This document shows, piece after piece, positions 1-7,702 of a stretch of DNA of 64,000 nt. The stretch is from Hyphomicrobiales bacterium. GTDB lineage: Bacteria > Pseudomonadota > Alphaproteobacteria > Rhodospirillales > JACKKN01. The stretch spans positions 1 through 64,000 of the forward strand of contig JACKKN010000016.1 of assembly GCA_024236415.1 (NCBI GenBank), given 5' to 3'. Position numbers and translations under genes: made by a program. Every line of letters begins with the position of its first letter. The first letter of the stretch is position 1. The notes under the pieces are model-generated. The model saw nothing but the letters and a program-made list of their open reading frames with translations. It had not been told where the DNA came from and did no database searches.

Positions 1-64
1 AGTCCTTGGCCAGGCCGTCGACGGCGGCGGTGTCCATGAACTCGGTGATGACGATGTCGGGCAT
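1..64 (-). CDS. slcC: 2-hydroxyacid dehydrogenase, SlcC-like, N-terminus only
   Basis: Only the first 21 codons are inside the window: an ATG at 64-62 followed by MPDIVITEFMDTAAVDGLAKD. An AAGGAG ribosome site lies about 11 bases upstream. The opening resembles D-isomer-specific 2-hydroxyacid dehydrogenases of the (S)-sulfolactate dehydrogenase (SlcC) group, which oxidise the S enantiomer to sulfopyruvate with NAD. That assignment leans heavily on the neighbours: a TTT transporter and a SuyAB-like lyase transcribed in the same direction. The nucleotide-binding and catalytic domains lie outside the window, so a phosphoglycerate-dehydrogenase-like enzyme with another substrate remains possible. 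Confidence 0.5.
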   Translation of the reverse strand, partial: MPDIVITEFMDTAAVDGLAKD

Positions 65-109
65 GGGATTGGCCTTCTCCTTACGCGACCGGACGCTGCC
101 GGCGCGGCG

Positions 110-586
110 TCACTCGAACAGGGTGCCCACCGGCAGGGGCACCAGCAGGGCCTTGGCGAACAGGGCGTAGAAGCCCAGCACCACGACCACCCCCACGGTC
201 GGGTAGACCACCTGGCGGAAGCGGGTCCAGGGGTCGTGCATGGCGATTGCGATGATGGCCAGGAAGGTGCCCATGCCGGCCAGCACGAAGCCGATCCAGG
301 GCATCAGCCCGGCACAGACCATCATGGCCGCCACCAGCAGCACCCGGCGCAGGGTCGAGGGCGGACCGCCCTCCTCCTCTCCGGGCCGGGCCATGGGGCC
401 GCGCGCCAGGGTCCAGGCGATCAGCGCCACCGAGAACACGATCATGGCCACGGCGATGGCGCGCGGGAACACGAAGGAGTCGGAGTCCGCCATGTCGGTG
501 GTGTCCCAGATGGCGGCGGCGGCGGTGACGATCAGGATCGCCGACACGGCCACCGTGCCCAGGTCGCGGGACTTGTCAGGTTCCAT
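110..586 (-). CDS. Tripartite tricarboxylate transporter, small membrane subunit (TctB family)
   Basis: A 158-residue protein with about four hydrophobic segments (roughly residues 12-27, 40-60, 83-110 and 128-150), the usual size and shape of TctB proteins. TctB is the small membrane partner of TctA in secondary, binding-protein-dependent uptake of organic acids. Its start overlaps the end of the tctA gene by 11 bases, so the two are probably translationally coupled. The next gene downstream is the SlcC-like dehydrogenase. In sulfolactate degraders such as Chromohalobacter the equivalent transporter is called SlcHFG; substrate here is inferred from context only. Confidence 0.85.
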   Translation of the reverse strand: MEPDKSRDLGTVAVSAILIVTAAAAIWDTTDMADSDSFVFPRAIAVAMIVFSVALIAWTLARGPMARPGEEEGGPPSTLRRVLLVAAMMVCAGLMPWIGFVLAGMGTFLAIIAIAMHDPWTRFRQVVYPTVGVVVVLGFYALFAKALLVPLPVGTLFE

Positions 587-2087
587 GGCGGCGGCTCCTG
601 CGCTCGATCCACCGTTCCCGCACCACCGGATAGAACAGCGAGATGAAGATGAAGGCGATGATGCCCAGCGAGATGGGCCGGCCGAAGAACATGCCGGCCA
701 GGTTCTCGGTGGCGGCGCCGATGGTCCAGGCCTGGACGAAGCCCTGCTCGGCGATGGGCCCCAGGATCAGCCCCAGCACGATCGGCGAGGCGGAGAAGCC
801 GAACCGGTTCAGGACCCAGCCGACGACCCCCAGGATGATCATCAGGAACACGTCGGAGACGCTGTTGCGGATGGCATAGGTGCCGATGATGGTCATGAAG
901 GCGACCCCGGGCACCAGCAGGGCCTTGGGCAGGGTGACGATGGTGCGGTAGGCGTAGCGTCCGATGACCAGGCCCGTGGGCAGCATCAGGATGGTGGCCA
1001 GGAACAGGCCGAAGATGAAGGTGTAGACGATGGAGCCTTCGCCCTGGGTGAACAGGTTGGGCCCCGTGCGCACGCCCTGGATCAGCAGGGCGCCCAGGAT
1101 CACGGCGTCGGGCGGCGTGCCGGGAATGCCCAGCACCAGGGTCGGGATGAAGCCGCCGCCGACGGTGGCGTTGTTGGCCGACTCGGTGGCCTGCACGCCC
1201 TCGGGCTCGCCGGTGCCGAAGTACTTGGACCGTTTGGACGAACGCCGCGCCTCGGAATAGGCCACCAGGCTGGCGATGGAGCCGCCGGCCCCCGGCAGGA
1301 TGCCGACGATGGTGCCGATCACCGAGCTGCGTACCAGGTTCATCTTGTGCCGCCACGAGATGCCGAGCGCCTCCTTGAACCGGAAACCCTTGGACTCGTG
1401 GGTGATCTTCAGGTGCCGCCCGGGGGTGGCCACCAGGTCGATCAGCACCGGCAGGCAATAGAGCCCGATCAGGGCCGACACCGTCTCGATGCCGCCCAGC
1501 AGCACCTTGGTGCCGAAGGTGAAGCGGATGTCGGAGCTGATCTCGGCCACGCCGACGCAGGACAGCAGCAGCCCCAGGCAGGCCCCGATCAGGCCCTTCA
1601 TGAGGTTGCCCTCGGACAGGGACGCGATCAGGGTCAGGCCGAAGATGGCCAGCCAGAAGTATTCCACCGGCCCGAAGGCCAGGGCCACGTTGGCCAGCGG
1701 CGGGGCGAGGCCCAGCAGGAAGGCCGCCCCCACCAGGCCACCGAACACCGAGGCGATGCAGGCCAGGGTCACGGCCAGGTCGCCGTCGCCGCGCTTGGCC
1801 ATGGGATACCCCTCGAAGGTGGTGGCGATGGCCGACGGCGTGCCCGGCGTGTTGATCAGGATGGCGGAATAGGCGCCGCCATAGATGGCGCCGGTGTAGA
1901 TGGCGCCCATCATGATCAGGGCCGAGGCCGGTTCGAGGGAAAAGGTCAGCGGGATCAGGACGGCCACCGCCATGGTGGCCGTCAATCCCGGCAGGGCCCC
2001 CACCACGGTCCCCGCGACCACGCCGCCGAAGGCGAGGAGCAGGTTGAGCGGGGTGAGGGCCGCAAGCAGGAAGTCAATGCCCGGCAT
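576..2087 (-). CDS. Tripartite tricarboxylate transporter, large membrane subunit (TctA family)
   Basis: A 503-residue polytopic membrane protein. It carries TctA hallmarks near the N-terminus, LPGLTATMAVAVLIPLTF and the glycine/proline-rich INTPGTPSAIATT loop, and a second inverted-repeat signature around residue 330 (LGIPGTPPDAVILGALL). Length matches the family (about 500). TctA forms the translocation pathway for an organic anion driven by an ion gradient. It sits 41 bases downstream of the binding-protein gene and overlaps tctB, giving the order binding protein, TctA, TctB. A second complete TTT set occurs at 59242-62330. Confidence 0.93.
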   Translation of the reverse strand: MPGIDFLLAALTPLNLLLAFGGVVAGTVVGALPGLTATMAVAVLIPLTFSLEPASALIMMGAIYTGAIYGGAYSAILINTPGTPSAIATTFEGYPMAKRGDGDLAVTLACIASVFGGLVGAAFLLGLAPPLANVALAFGPVEYFWLAIFGLTLIASLSEGNLMKGLIGACLGLLLSCVGVAEISSDIRFTFGTKVLLGGIETVSALIGLYCLPVLIDLVATPGRHLKITHESKGFRFKEALGISWRHKMNLVRSSVIGTIVGILPGAGGSIASLVAYSEARRSSKRSKYFGTGEPEGVQATESANNATVGGGFIPTLVLGIPGTPPDAVILGALLIQGVRTGPNLFTQGEGSIVYTFIFGLFLATILMLPTGLVIGRYAYRTIVTLPKALLVPGVAFMTIIGTYAIRNSVSDVFLMIILGVVGWVLNRFGFSASPIVLGLILGPIAEQGFVQAWTIGAATENLAGMFFGRPISLGIIAFIFISLFYPVVRERWIERRSRRHGT

Positions 2088-2128
2088 GGGCGGTGCCCCC
2101 CCTTGGCGCCGCGGTCAGCGGCCAGCCG

Positions 2129-3076
2129 TCACTTGATGACACCAGCCTCGCGGGCGGCCTTCTCGTAGACCTCGGTCATCTCGGCCATGAACGCCGGCAT
2201 GCCCTTGTAGTCCACGTCCAGCAGCGCCATGCCGTCATTCTCCATGCGTTCGATGAACTTGGGCATGGCGTTGATCTTGCCGATCATCTCGGAAAGCTGC
2301 ACGCGGATGGCTTCGGGGGTCGACTTGGGCACGGCGATGCCGCGGTAGGCGCCGGACACCAGGTCGAAGCCCAGTTCCTTGAAGGTCGGCGCGTCGGCCA
2401 GCTTGGGATGGCGCTTGTTCATGGCCACCGCCAGCAGGCGCACCTTGTCGGCGTGCTTGGCGCCGACCGAGGTGTAGCCCCAGGAGGCCAGCACCTGGCC
2501 GCCCAGCAGGGCGGTGACCGAGGCGCCGGTGCCCTTGAACGGCACGTAGGTGGTCTTGATGCCGGCCATCTTGTCGAAGCGGACCTGGGCCAGGTGGTTG
2601 GCGGTGCCCTTGCCCGAGCCCGAGAAGGTCACCTTGCCCGGGTTCTTCTTGGCGTAGTCGATCAGGTCCTGCAGGGTCTTGAAGTCGCTGTCCTTGTTCA
2701 CCACGATGGCGTCGGGCGTGTAGTGGAACATGTACACCCCGGTGATCTCGTCGGTCTTGTAGCCCACGTCCTTCTGGCGCGGCTGGATCACGATGTGCGG
2801 CAGGTTGATGCCCATGATGGTGTAGCCGTCGCCCTTGGCCGCGTTGAGCTGGGCCCAGGCCACGGCGCCGCTGCCGCCCGGCTTGTATTCGATCACCAGG
2901 TCCTGGCCGAACAGGCCCTTGAAGAAGGCCTGCTGGTGGCGCGCCGTGATGTCGGACTCGCCGCCGGGGCCGAACGGGATGATGTAGGAGATGGGCTTGT
3001 CCGGAAAGGCCCAGGCGGTGGAGGCCGCCAGGACGCCGACCACGGCGGACAGGGCCAGAGTTTTCAGAGTACGCAT
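2129..3076 (-). CDS. Tripartite tricarboxylate transporter substrate-binding protein (TctC/Bug family)
   Basis: A 315-residue periplasmic receptor. It starts with a Sec signal peptide (MRTLKTLALSAVVGVLAAS, cleavage near TAWA-F). The Bug fold signatures follow: PISYIIPFGPGGESDITAR at the first ligand loop and YKPGGSGAVAWAQLN at the second. A GGGGGAA ribosome site precedes the ATG. Bug proteins capture carboxylated ligands and pass them to TctA/TctB. The gene lies downstream of the suyAB-like genes, but a strong hairpin terminator at 3137-3175 separates them, so the transporter may have its own promoter or depend on read-through. Confidence 0.92.
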   Translation of the reverse strand: MRTLKTLALSAVVGVLAASTAWAFPDKPISYIIPFGPGGESDITARHQQAFFKGLFGQDLVIEYKPGGSGAVAWAQLNAAKGDGYTIMGINLPHIVIQPRQKDVGYKTDEITGVYMFHYTPDAIVVNKDSDFKTLQDLIDYAKKNPGKVTFSGSGKGTANHLAQVRFDKMAGIKTTYVPFKGTGASVTALLGGQVLASWGYTSVGAKHADKVRLLAVAMNKRHPKLADAPTFKELGFDLVSGAYRGIAVPKSTPEAIRVQLSEMIGKINAMPKFIERMENDGMALLDVDYKGMPAFMAEMTEVYEKAAREAGVIK

Positions 3077-3136
3077 GCTTAAATTCCCCCTTCCATTGAC
3101 TTGTGATCGTCAAATGTGACTGGACGTCGCCGCAAG

Positions 3137-3175
3137 GGAAAAGGCCGCCCCGCCCGCGGCGGAGGCGGGGCGGCC
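3137..3175 (-). terminator. Rho-independent terminator after suyB
   Basis: Read on the minus strand, a 12-bp perfect G+C stem (GGCCGCCCCGCC paired with GGCGGGGCGGCC, positions 3143-3175) is followed by a short T run (complement of the A run at 3139-3142). It begins 17 bases past the stop codon of the large lyase subunit. It should end or attenuate the suyAB transcript ahead of the transporter genes. Confidence 0.75.
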
Positions 3176-3191
3176 GCGTATCATGCGCCGG

Positions 3192-4496
3192 TCAGGCGCT
3201 GCGGTACAGCTTGGTCAGCACGAACTCCCGGTGTCCCAGGGCCTCGGCCGCGGTGAAGCGGCCGTTGGCGGTGCGGATGGCCATCTCGATCAGGCCGTCG
3301 CCGGCCTGGTCCAGGTTCATCTCGCGGCGCAGGATGCCCGAGCAGTCGAAGTCGATGTGCTCGGCCATGGTGCGCACGGTGCGCGGGTTGGCGCTCAGCT
3401 TGATCACCGGCTCGATGGGGTTGCCGATGATGTTGCCCTGCCCGGTGGGGAACAGGTGCACCACGAACCCGGCGGCGGCCTGCAGGGTCACGCACTCGGC
3501 GGCCGCCGAGGAAGTGTCCATGAAGTACAGGCCCGGGCCCTTGGCCGGCGCCTCGGCGGGCTCCAGCACGTCCACGTACATGGCCTTCTTGCCGATCTTC
3601 TCCAGGTTGCCGAACGCCTTTTCCTCGATGGTGGTCAGGCCGCCCTCGATGTTGCCCTTGGTAGGCTGGCTGTCAGACAGGTCCGACGTCTTGAAGGGCT
3701 CGATCACCTCGTCCATGTAGGCCTGCCAGGTCTTCATGAACTTCTCGCCCGCCGCCTTGGTGGCGCCGCGGGTGGCGCAGACCATCTCGGCGCCGGTGAT
3801 TTCCGACGTCTCGCCGAAGCAGGTGTAGGCGCCCCACTTGTCGAACTTGTCGATGAAGTTGCCCACGGTGGGGTTGGACGCCAGGCCCGACGTGGTGTCG
3901 GACTCGCCGCACTTGACCGAGACCCACAGCTCCTCGATGCCGCATTCCTCGCGGTGCAGCTCGCTGGCCCAGTGCACGAACTCCTTGGCCTGGCGGCTGG
4001 CGGCGGCGATGGTCGCCAGGTCGCCGTTGCGCTCGATGGCGAAGCCGGCCACAGGCTTGCCGGTCTTGGCGATGCCGTCCACCACCCGCTGGGTCCAGCC
4101 GGGCTCGATGCCGATCACCACCACGGCGGCCACGTTGGGGTTGCAGCCGGTGCCGATCAGGGTGCGGAAGTGCAGTTCCAGGTCCTCGCCGAACTGCAGC
4201 CGGCCATAGGGGTGCGGGATCGCCATCGTGCCCTTGACGTTGTTGCCCACCGCCTCGACGGCGGCGTTGCTGAGGTCGTCCAGCGGCAGGATGATGACGT
4301 GGTTGCGCACGCCGACGCGGCCGTTCTCGCGGCGGTAGCCCCAGAAGCTGGGCTTGCCGCTGCCGGACCGGGGCTTGACGTTGCGCGGGTTGGGGATGAT
4401 GACCGCGGCCTCGCCCACCTGGACCGGGACCTTGGGGGCCTTGGCCGGAACGGCGCGGGGCGCCTTCTTCACCTTCGTCACTTTCTTCGCGGCCAT
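3192..4496 (-). CDS. suyB: UxaA-family lyase, large subunit; probable (R)-sulfolactate sulfo-lyase beta subunit (SuyB)
   Basis: A 434-residue protein of the altronate/galactarate dehydratase C-terminal family. Characteristic stretches are GYRRENGRVGVRNHVIILP near residue 50, GTGCNPNVAAVVVIGIEP, VKCGESDTTSGLASNPTVG, FGETSEITGAE and DLSDSQPTKGNIEGGLTTIEEKA, which match the SuyB branch better than UxaA as I recall those families. SuyAB cleaves (R)-sulfolactate to pyruvate and sulfite. I chose the ATG at 4496 over the upstream GTG because AGAGG lies about 8 bases before it. The first 40 residues are a Lys/Ala/Pro-rich tail of unknown role. It begins 2 bases after the small-subunit stop codon. An altronate-type sugar-acid dehydratase is the main alternative. 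Confidence 0.75.
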   Translation of the reverse strand: MAAKKVTKVKKAPRAVPAKAPKVPVQVGEAAVIIPNPRNVKPRSGSGKPSFWGYRRENGRVGVRNHVIILPLDDLSNAAVEAVGNNVKGTMAIPHPYGRLQFGEDLELHFRTLIGTGCNPNVAAVVVIGIEPGWTQRVVDGIAKTGKPVAGFAIERNGDLATIAAASRQAKEFVHWASELHREECGIEELWVSVKCGESDTTSGLASNPTVGNFIDKFDKWGAYTCFGETSEITGAEMVCATRGATKAAGEKFMKTWQAYMDEVIEPFKTSDLSDSQPTKGNIEGGLTTIEEKAFGNLEKIGKKAMYVDVLEPAEAPAKGPGLYFMDTSSAAAECVTLQAAAGFVVHLFPTGQGNIIGNPIEPVIKLSANPRTVRTMAEHIDFDCSGILRREMNLDQAGDGLIEMAIRTANGRFTAAEALGHREFVLTKLYRSA

Positions 4497-4498
4497 GG

Positions 4499-4786
4499 TC
4501 ACCACCTCTTGGTCTTGACGTTGTGGACGTGCACGTGGCCGCCCTTGGGGATGTCGGCCACGGCCTTGCCGATGTCATGGCCGTACTTGATGATGGTGTC
4601 GCCGGCCTTGATGTCCTTCAGCGCCACCTTGTGGCCGATGGGAATGTCATCCAGGGTCTCGACCCGAATGGTCTTGTCGTTCTCCATGATCCAGCCGCTG
4701 ATGCGGTTGCCCGCCTTCACGGTCTCGACCACGATCACGCCGACGGTGTCCGCCTTGTCGTGGGCGATGAAATCCGGTGCCGCCAC
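4499..4786 (-). CDS. suyA: UxaA-family SAF-domain subunit; probable (R)-sulfolactate sulfo-lyase alpha subunit (SuyA)
   Basis: A 95-residue SAF-domain protein. The C-terminal signature is HVHVHNVKTKRW, with DIPIGHKVALKDIKAGD and KYGHDIGKAVADI before it, the small-subunit pattern of SuyA and the N-terminal UxaA family. It pairs with the large subunit encoded immediately downstream. The start is GTG at 4786, preceded by GGAGG at 5 bases. An upstream TTG at 4843 was rejected because it sits inside a good -10 box (4842-4847). Substrate assignment to sulfolactate follows from the partner subunit, the TTT transporter and the SlcC-like gene. Confidence 0.72.
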   Translation of the reverse strand: MAAPDFIAHDKADTVGVIVVETVKAGNRISGWIMENDKTIRVETLDDIPIGHKVALKDIKAGDTIIKYGHDIGKAVADIPKGGHVHVHNVKTKRW

Positions 4787-4841
4787 GTTGTCCTCCACTG
4801 TCCTAGGATTGGGGGCGCACCCCATGCGCCCGACCATCTGC

Positions 4842-4868
4842 AATATACCCGCGGAATTCCCTTGTCAA
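4842..4868 (-). promoter_or_regulatory. Predicted promoter of the suyAB-like operon
   Basis: On the minus strand there is a consensus -35 TTGACA (4868-4863) and a -10 TATATT (4847-4842) with a short 15-base spacer. The predicted start of transcription lies about 45 bases before the suyA GTG. It is back-to-back with the regulator promoter, so both can be covered by one repressor bound at the adjacent palindrome. Confidence 0.5.
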
Positions 4869-4897
4869 GGCTCTCTTATAACTCTTATATAAGAGTT
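4862..4897 (+). promoter_or_regulatory. Promoter of the GntR gene with an 18-bp palindromic operator
   Basis: The sequence AACTCTTATATAAGAGTT at 4880-4897 is a perfect inverted repeat, and its CTCTTATA half is repeated directly at 4873-4880. A plus-strand -35 TTGTCA (4862-4867) and -10 TTATAT (4885-4890) with a 17-base spacer put the operator on top of the -10 box. This layout predicts autorepression by the GntR protein encoded 20 bases downstream, and control of the divergent suyAB genes. Confidence 0.6.
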
Positions 4898-4916
4898 CGT
4901 CGACCGGAGGACTCCC

Positions 4917-5663
4917 ATGGCCCGCATGCACACAGGACTGCGCCTGACCGCCGCCACCGGCCCGCTGTACGTGCGGGTGCGCGAGGGCATCGTCAAACGC
5001 ATCGCCGAGGGCCACTGGGTGGCCGGCCACATGCTGCCCAGCGAGATCCGCCTGGGCCAGGAGTTCGGGGTCAGCCAGGGCACCGTGCGCAAGGCCCTGG
5101 ACGAGCTGGCCGCCGCCAACATCGTGGTACGGCGCCAGGGCAAGGGCACCTTCGTCGCCACCCACACCCACGAGCGGGCCCTGTTCCACTTCTTCCACCT
5201 GAACCGCGACGACGGCACCCGCGAGCTGCCCGAGAGCCGGGTGCTGAGCTGCCGCCGGCGCCGCGCCAGCCGGCTGGACGCCGCCCGGCTGCGCCTGCCC
5301 GCCGACGCCCGGGTGATCGTGATCGAGCGGGTGCGCGACCTGATGGCGCAGCCGGCCATCGCCGAGACCGTGATCCTGCCCGAGGCCCGCTTCCCCGGCC
5401 TGGGCAAGCCGCACGCCCGCGACCTGCCCAACACGCTCTACCAGCTGTACCAGGAACGCTACGGCGTCACCGTGGCGCGGGCGGTCGAGCACCTGCGCGC
5501 CGTCGCCGCCGACGCCGCCGACTCCCGGGCCCTGGGCGTCCCCGTGGGCACCCCCCTGCTGGAGATCGAGCGCCTGGCCCTGACCCTGGACGGCGCCCCG
5601 GTCGAGCTGCGCCTCAGCCGCTGCGACACCGCCGAGCACTATTACGAGAGCGTGATTGAGTGA
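4917..5663 (+). CDS. GntR-family transcriptional regulator, HutC/UTRA type
   Basis: A 248-residue regulator. Residues about 16-82 form the winged helix (PLYVRVREGIVKRIAEGHW, LPSEIRLGQEFGVSQGTVRKAL, VRRQGKGTFVA). Residues about 95-240 match the UTRA ligand-binding domain. GGAGG precedes the ATG. Divergent transcription from the lyase genes and the palindromic operator between them make it the likely local repressor, with the substrate or an intermediate as effector. That role is inference; the fold assignment is firm. Confidence 0.9.
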   Translation: MARMHTGLRLTAATGPLYVRVREGIVKRIAEGHWVAGHMLPSEIRLGQEFGVSQGTVRKALDELAAANIVVRRQGKGTFVATHTHERALFHFFHLNRDDGTRELPESRVLSCRRRRASRLDAARLRLPADARVIVIERVRDLMAQPAIAETVILPEARFPGLGKPHARDLPNTLYQLYQERYGVTVARAVEHLRAVAADAADSRALGVPVGTPLLEIERLALTLDGAPVELRLSRCDTAEHYYESVIE

Positions 5664-5694
5664 CCGGGCGCCCGGGCGCAGACTGCCCGGCGAC

Positions 5695-6531
5695 ATGGAC
5701 CACGCCACCCCATCCCTGCCAACCGCCCTCCTTCTCGGCCCCTTCGCCGGCGGGCCGCACGGCGCCTGGGTGATCCTGCACCTCGTCGCCGTCGCCGGCC
5801 TGACCGTCCTGACCCAGGTGGGCGGACTCGTGTACTGGGTGGCGGTCGGCGCCGCGCGCGCCGCCGGGCGGGGCTGGCTGGTCGTCCCCGTGTTCCTGGT
5901 GCTCTACGGCGTCGTATCGGCGGCGGTGCTGCCCGTCGCCGCCCCGGCGGCCGGCCGCGTGCCCCTGCCCTGCCTCTCGGGGCTCAACCTGGAACCGGCC
6001 TCGCCGCTGTTTTGCCTGCTCAACCGCCACTACGTGCGGCCAAAGGTCGCCGAGGTCGCCTTCGACGTTGCCGGCGATCTGGCGCGCCAGTTTCCCGGCA
6101 CACGGGTGGCCTTCCTGGACGGTGCCTTCCCGTTCCTGGACGCCTTCCCCATCCTGCCGCACCTGACCCACAACGACGGGCGCAAGCTGGACCTGGCGCT
6201 GTTCTACGAGGGCCGCGCGGCCGGCGGCGCCTGGCCCCTGGGCTATCTGGCCTTCGCCCCGGGCGCGGCGGTGGCCGGCGAGGCCTGCCCCGAGGCCGGC
6301 TGGCGCCGCTGGGACGCCGCCTGGCTGCAGCCCCTGTTCGCCGACGCGGTGCTGGACCAGGCCCGCACGGCGGCCCTGGTGCGGGCCCTGGCCCGGCACC
6401 CGGACGTGGGCCGGGTGTTCTTCGACGGCCGCCTGACCTGGGCCCTGGGTCTGGACGGCGAAGCCCGGATCGGCCGCGCCGGCTGCCACGCGGCGCGCCA
6501 CGACGACCACGTGCATTTCCGGCTGCGCTAG
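5695..6531 (+). CDS. Membrane-anchored LAS-type (MepA-like) metallopeptidase candidate
   Basis: A 278-residue protein with two hydrophobic segments (about 25-50 and 60-82) and a soluble C-terminal domain. That domain contains THNDGRKLDL, giving H159 and D166 in the HxxxxxxD spacing of LAS peptidases, and a terminal HDDHVHFRLR giving H269, H272 and H274. Both match the zinc-binding pattern of penicillin-insensitive murein endopeptidase MepA, although the rest is divergent. I infer a periplasmic murein hydrolase or related amidase. The start is ATG at 5695; an upstream TTG at 5656 would overlap the GntR gene and has no better ribosome site. Overall fold should be confirmed structurally. Confidence 0.55.
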   Translation: MDHATPSLPTALLLGPFAGGPHGAWVILHLVAVAGLTVLTQVGGLVYWVAVGAARAAGRGWLVVPVFLVLYGVVSAAVLPVAAPAAGRVPLPCLSGLNLEPASPLFCLLNRHYVRPKVAEVAFDVAGDLARQFPGTRVAFLDGAFPFLDAFPILPHLTHNDGRKLDLALFYEGRAAGGAWPLGYLAFAPGAAVAGEACPEAGWRRWDAAWLQPLFADAVLDQARTAALVRALARHPDVGRVFFDGRLTWALGLDGEARIGRAGCHAARHDDHVHFRLR

Positions 6532-6556
6532 GGACCCAGCCTCCCAATCCCTTTTG

Positions 6557-6653
6557 TCGTCATGCCCGTACTTGACAGGGGCATCCACGCCCCTTCACGC
6601 ACCGAAGCGTCGCGACCGCCAGTGGACCAACGGGTCAAGCCCGGTGTTGACGA
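6557..6653. repeat. REP-like palindromic intergenic element
   Basis: The left end reads TCGTCATGCCCGTACTTGAC and the right end, reversed and complemented, reads TCGTCAACACCGGGCTTGAC. The element is therefore an imperfect inverted repeat of about 97 bases between two convergent genes. Its wording resembles the abundant intergenic palindromes of Rhodospirillales genomes. Possible roles are mRNA 3'-end protection or transcription termination for both neighbours. Confidence 0.55.
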
Positions 6654-6688
6654 GACTTCTTGAAGGCAAAAACAAGGAATGGCCGCAA

Positions 6689-7702
6689 TCAGGATGGGCG
6701 TGTCCGCCGGCCCGCCGCCCGCTCCAGCCGCACGATCACCTCGCCGACCAGGCCGTGCGGCAGGTACATGACCACCACCACGAACACGCCGCCCAGGACC
6801 AGCAGCCACCATTCGCCCAGCAGCGACGAGAACTGGCTCTCGGCCCAGCGCACCAGGATGGCGCCCAGGCAGGCGGCCAGCAGCCGGCCGCGCCCGCCCA
6901 CGGCGACCCAGATCAGCACCTCGGCCGACAGGCCGAAGCCGATCAGCGGCGGCGAGACGAAGCCGAACTGGGTCACGAACAGGGCCCCGGCCAGGCCGGC
7001 CACCGCGGCCCCGATGGTGAAAGCCGAGACCTTGTAGCGCGCCGTGTCGTAGCCCAGCATGCGGGTGCGCGCCTCGTGGCCGCGAATGGCGCGCAGCACC
7101 AGGCCGTAGCGCGAGCGCATCAGCGCCGACAGCACCGCCACCCCCGCCGCCAGCACCGCCAGGTTGGTGTAGTACAACGGCCAGGCGTCGAACACCTCGG
7201 CGCCGCCGCCGTTCAGCCCGGTGTTGATGGGCGGCACGTTCATCAGGCCGTTCAGGCCGCCGGCGTAGTCCCAGTTGATGGCCAGACGCTCGACGATGAA
7301 CGCGATGGCCAGGGTGACGATGCCGAAGAAGGCGCCGTGCAGGCCGCCGGCCAGGAACAGGAAGCGGCCGATCAGGTTGGCCAGCACGGCCGGCACGATG
7401 ACGGCGGCGGCGAAGCCGAGCCAGGTGGAGACCACCCCCTCGGCGCCCGGCACCATGCCCAGGGTGACGAGGCTCATGGCGTAGGCGCCGGTGCCGAAGA
7501 ACACGGCCTGGCCCAGGGACAGCAGCCCGCAGTGGCCCCAGACGAAGGCAAGGCTGCCGGCGAACAGGGCATAGGCGAAGTAGATGGCGATCTCGCTGAC
7601 CAGCCATTCCTCGACCACCAACGGCAGGACCGCGAACAGGACCAGCACCAGCAGGCCGGCGCCGTCCTCGACCCCGTGGCCGCGGCGCTCGCGGCCGCTC
7701 AC
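6689..7702 (-). CDS. livM: Branched-chain amino acid-type ABC transporter permease (LivM family)
   Basis: A 337-residue inner-membrane permease with about nine hydrophobic segments. It contains the LivM stretch HEARTRMLGYDTARYKVSAFTI, the cytoplasmic coupling loop of the family. The start is GTG at 7702, which overlaps the livH stop codon (GTGA), implying coupled translation. It pairs with LivH to form the channel of the importer encoded at 6689-11305. Substrate is not determined by sequence. Confidence 0.9.
   Translation of the reverse strand: MSGRERRGHGVEDGAGLLVLVLFAVLPLVVEEWLVSEIAIYFAYALFAGSLAFVWGHCGLLSLGQAVFFGTGAYAMSLVTLGMVPGAEGVVSTWLGFAAAVIVPAVLANLIGRFLFLAGGLHGAFFGIVTLAIAFIVERLAINWDYAGGLNGLMNVPPINTGLNGGGAEVFDAWPLYYTNLAVLAAGVAVLSALMRSRYGLVLRAIRGHEARTRMLGYDTARYKVSAFTIGAAVAGLAGALFVTQFGFVSPPLIGFGLSAEVLIWVAVGGRGRLLAACLGAILVRWAESQFSSLLGEWWLLVLGGVFVVVVMYLPHGLVGEVIVRLERAAGRRTRPS

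Noticed and set aside
240..2168. Long plus-strand frame antisense to tctA/tctB
   Set aside because: Composition is His/Asp/Gln/Gly-rich repeats typical of antisense shadows in high-GC DNA; the minus strand carries recognisable proteins. The same applies to 3183-4892, 31169-34624 and 45310-47847.
4787..4843. TTG start for the SAF subunit at 4843
   Set aside because: It would begin inside the predicted -10 box and add residues (MQMVGRMGCAPNPRTVEDN) not found in the family; GTG 4786 has GGAGG at 5 bases.
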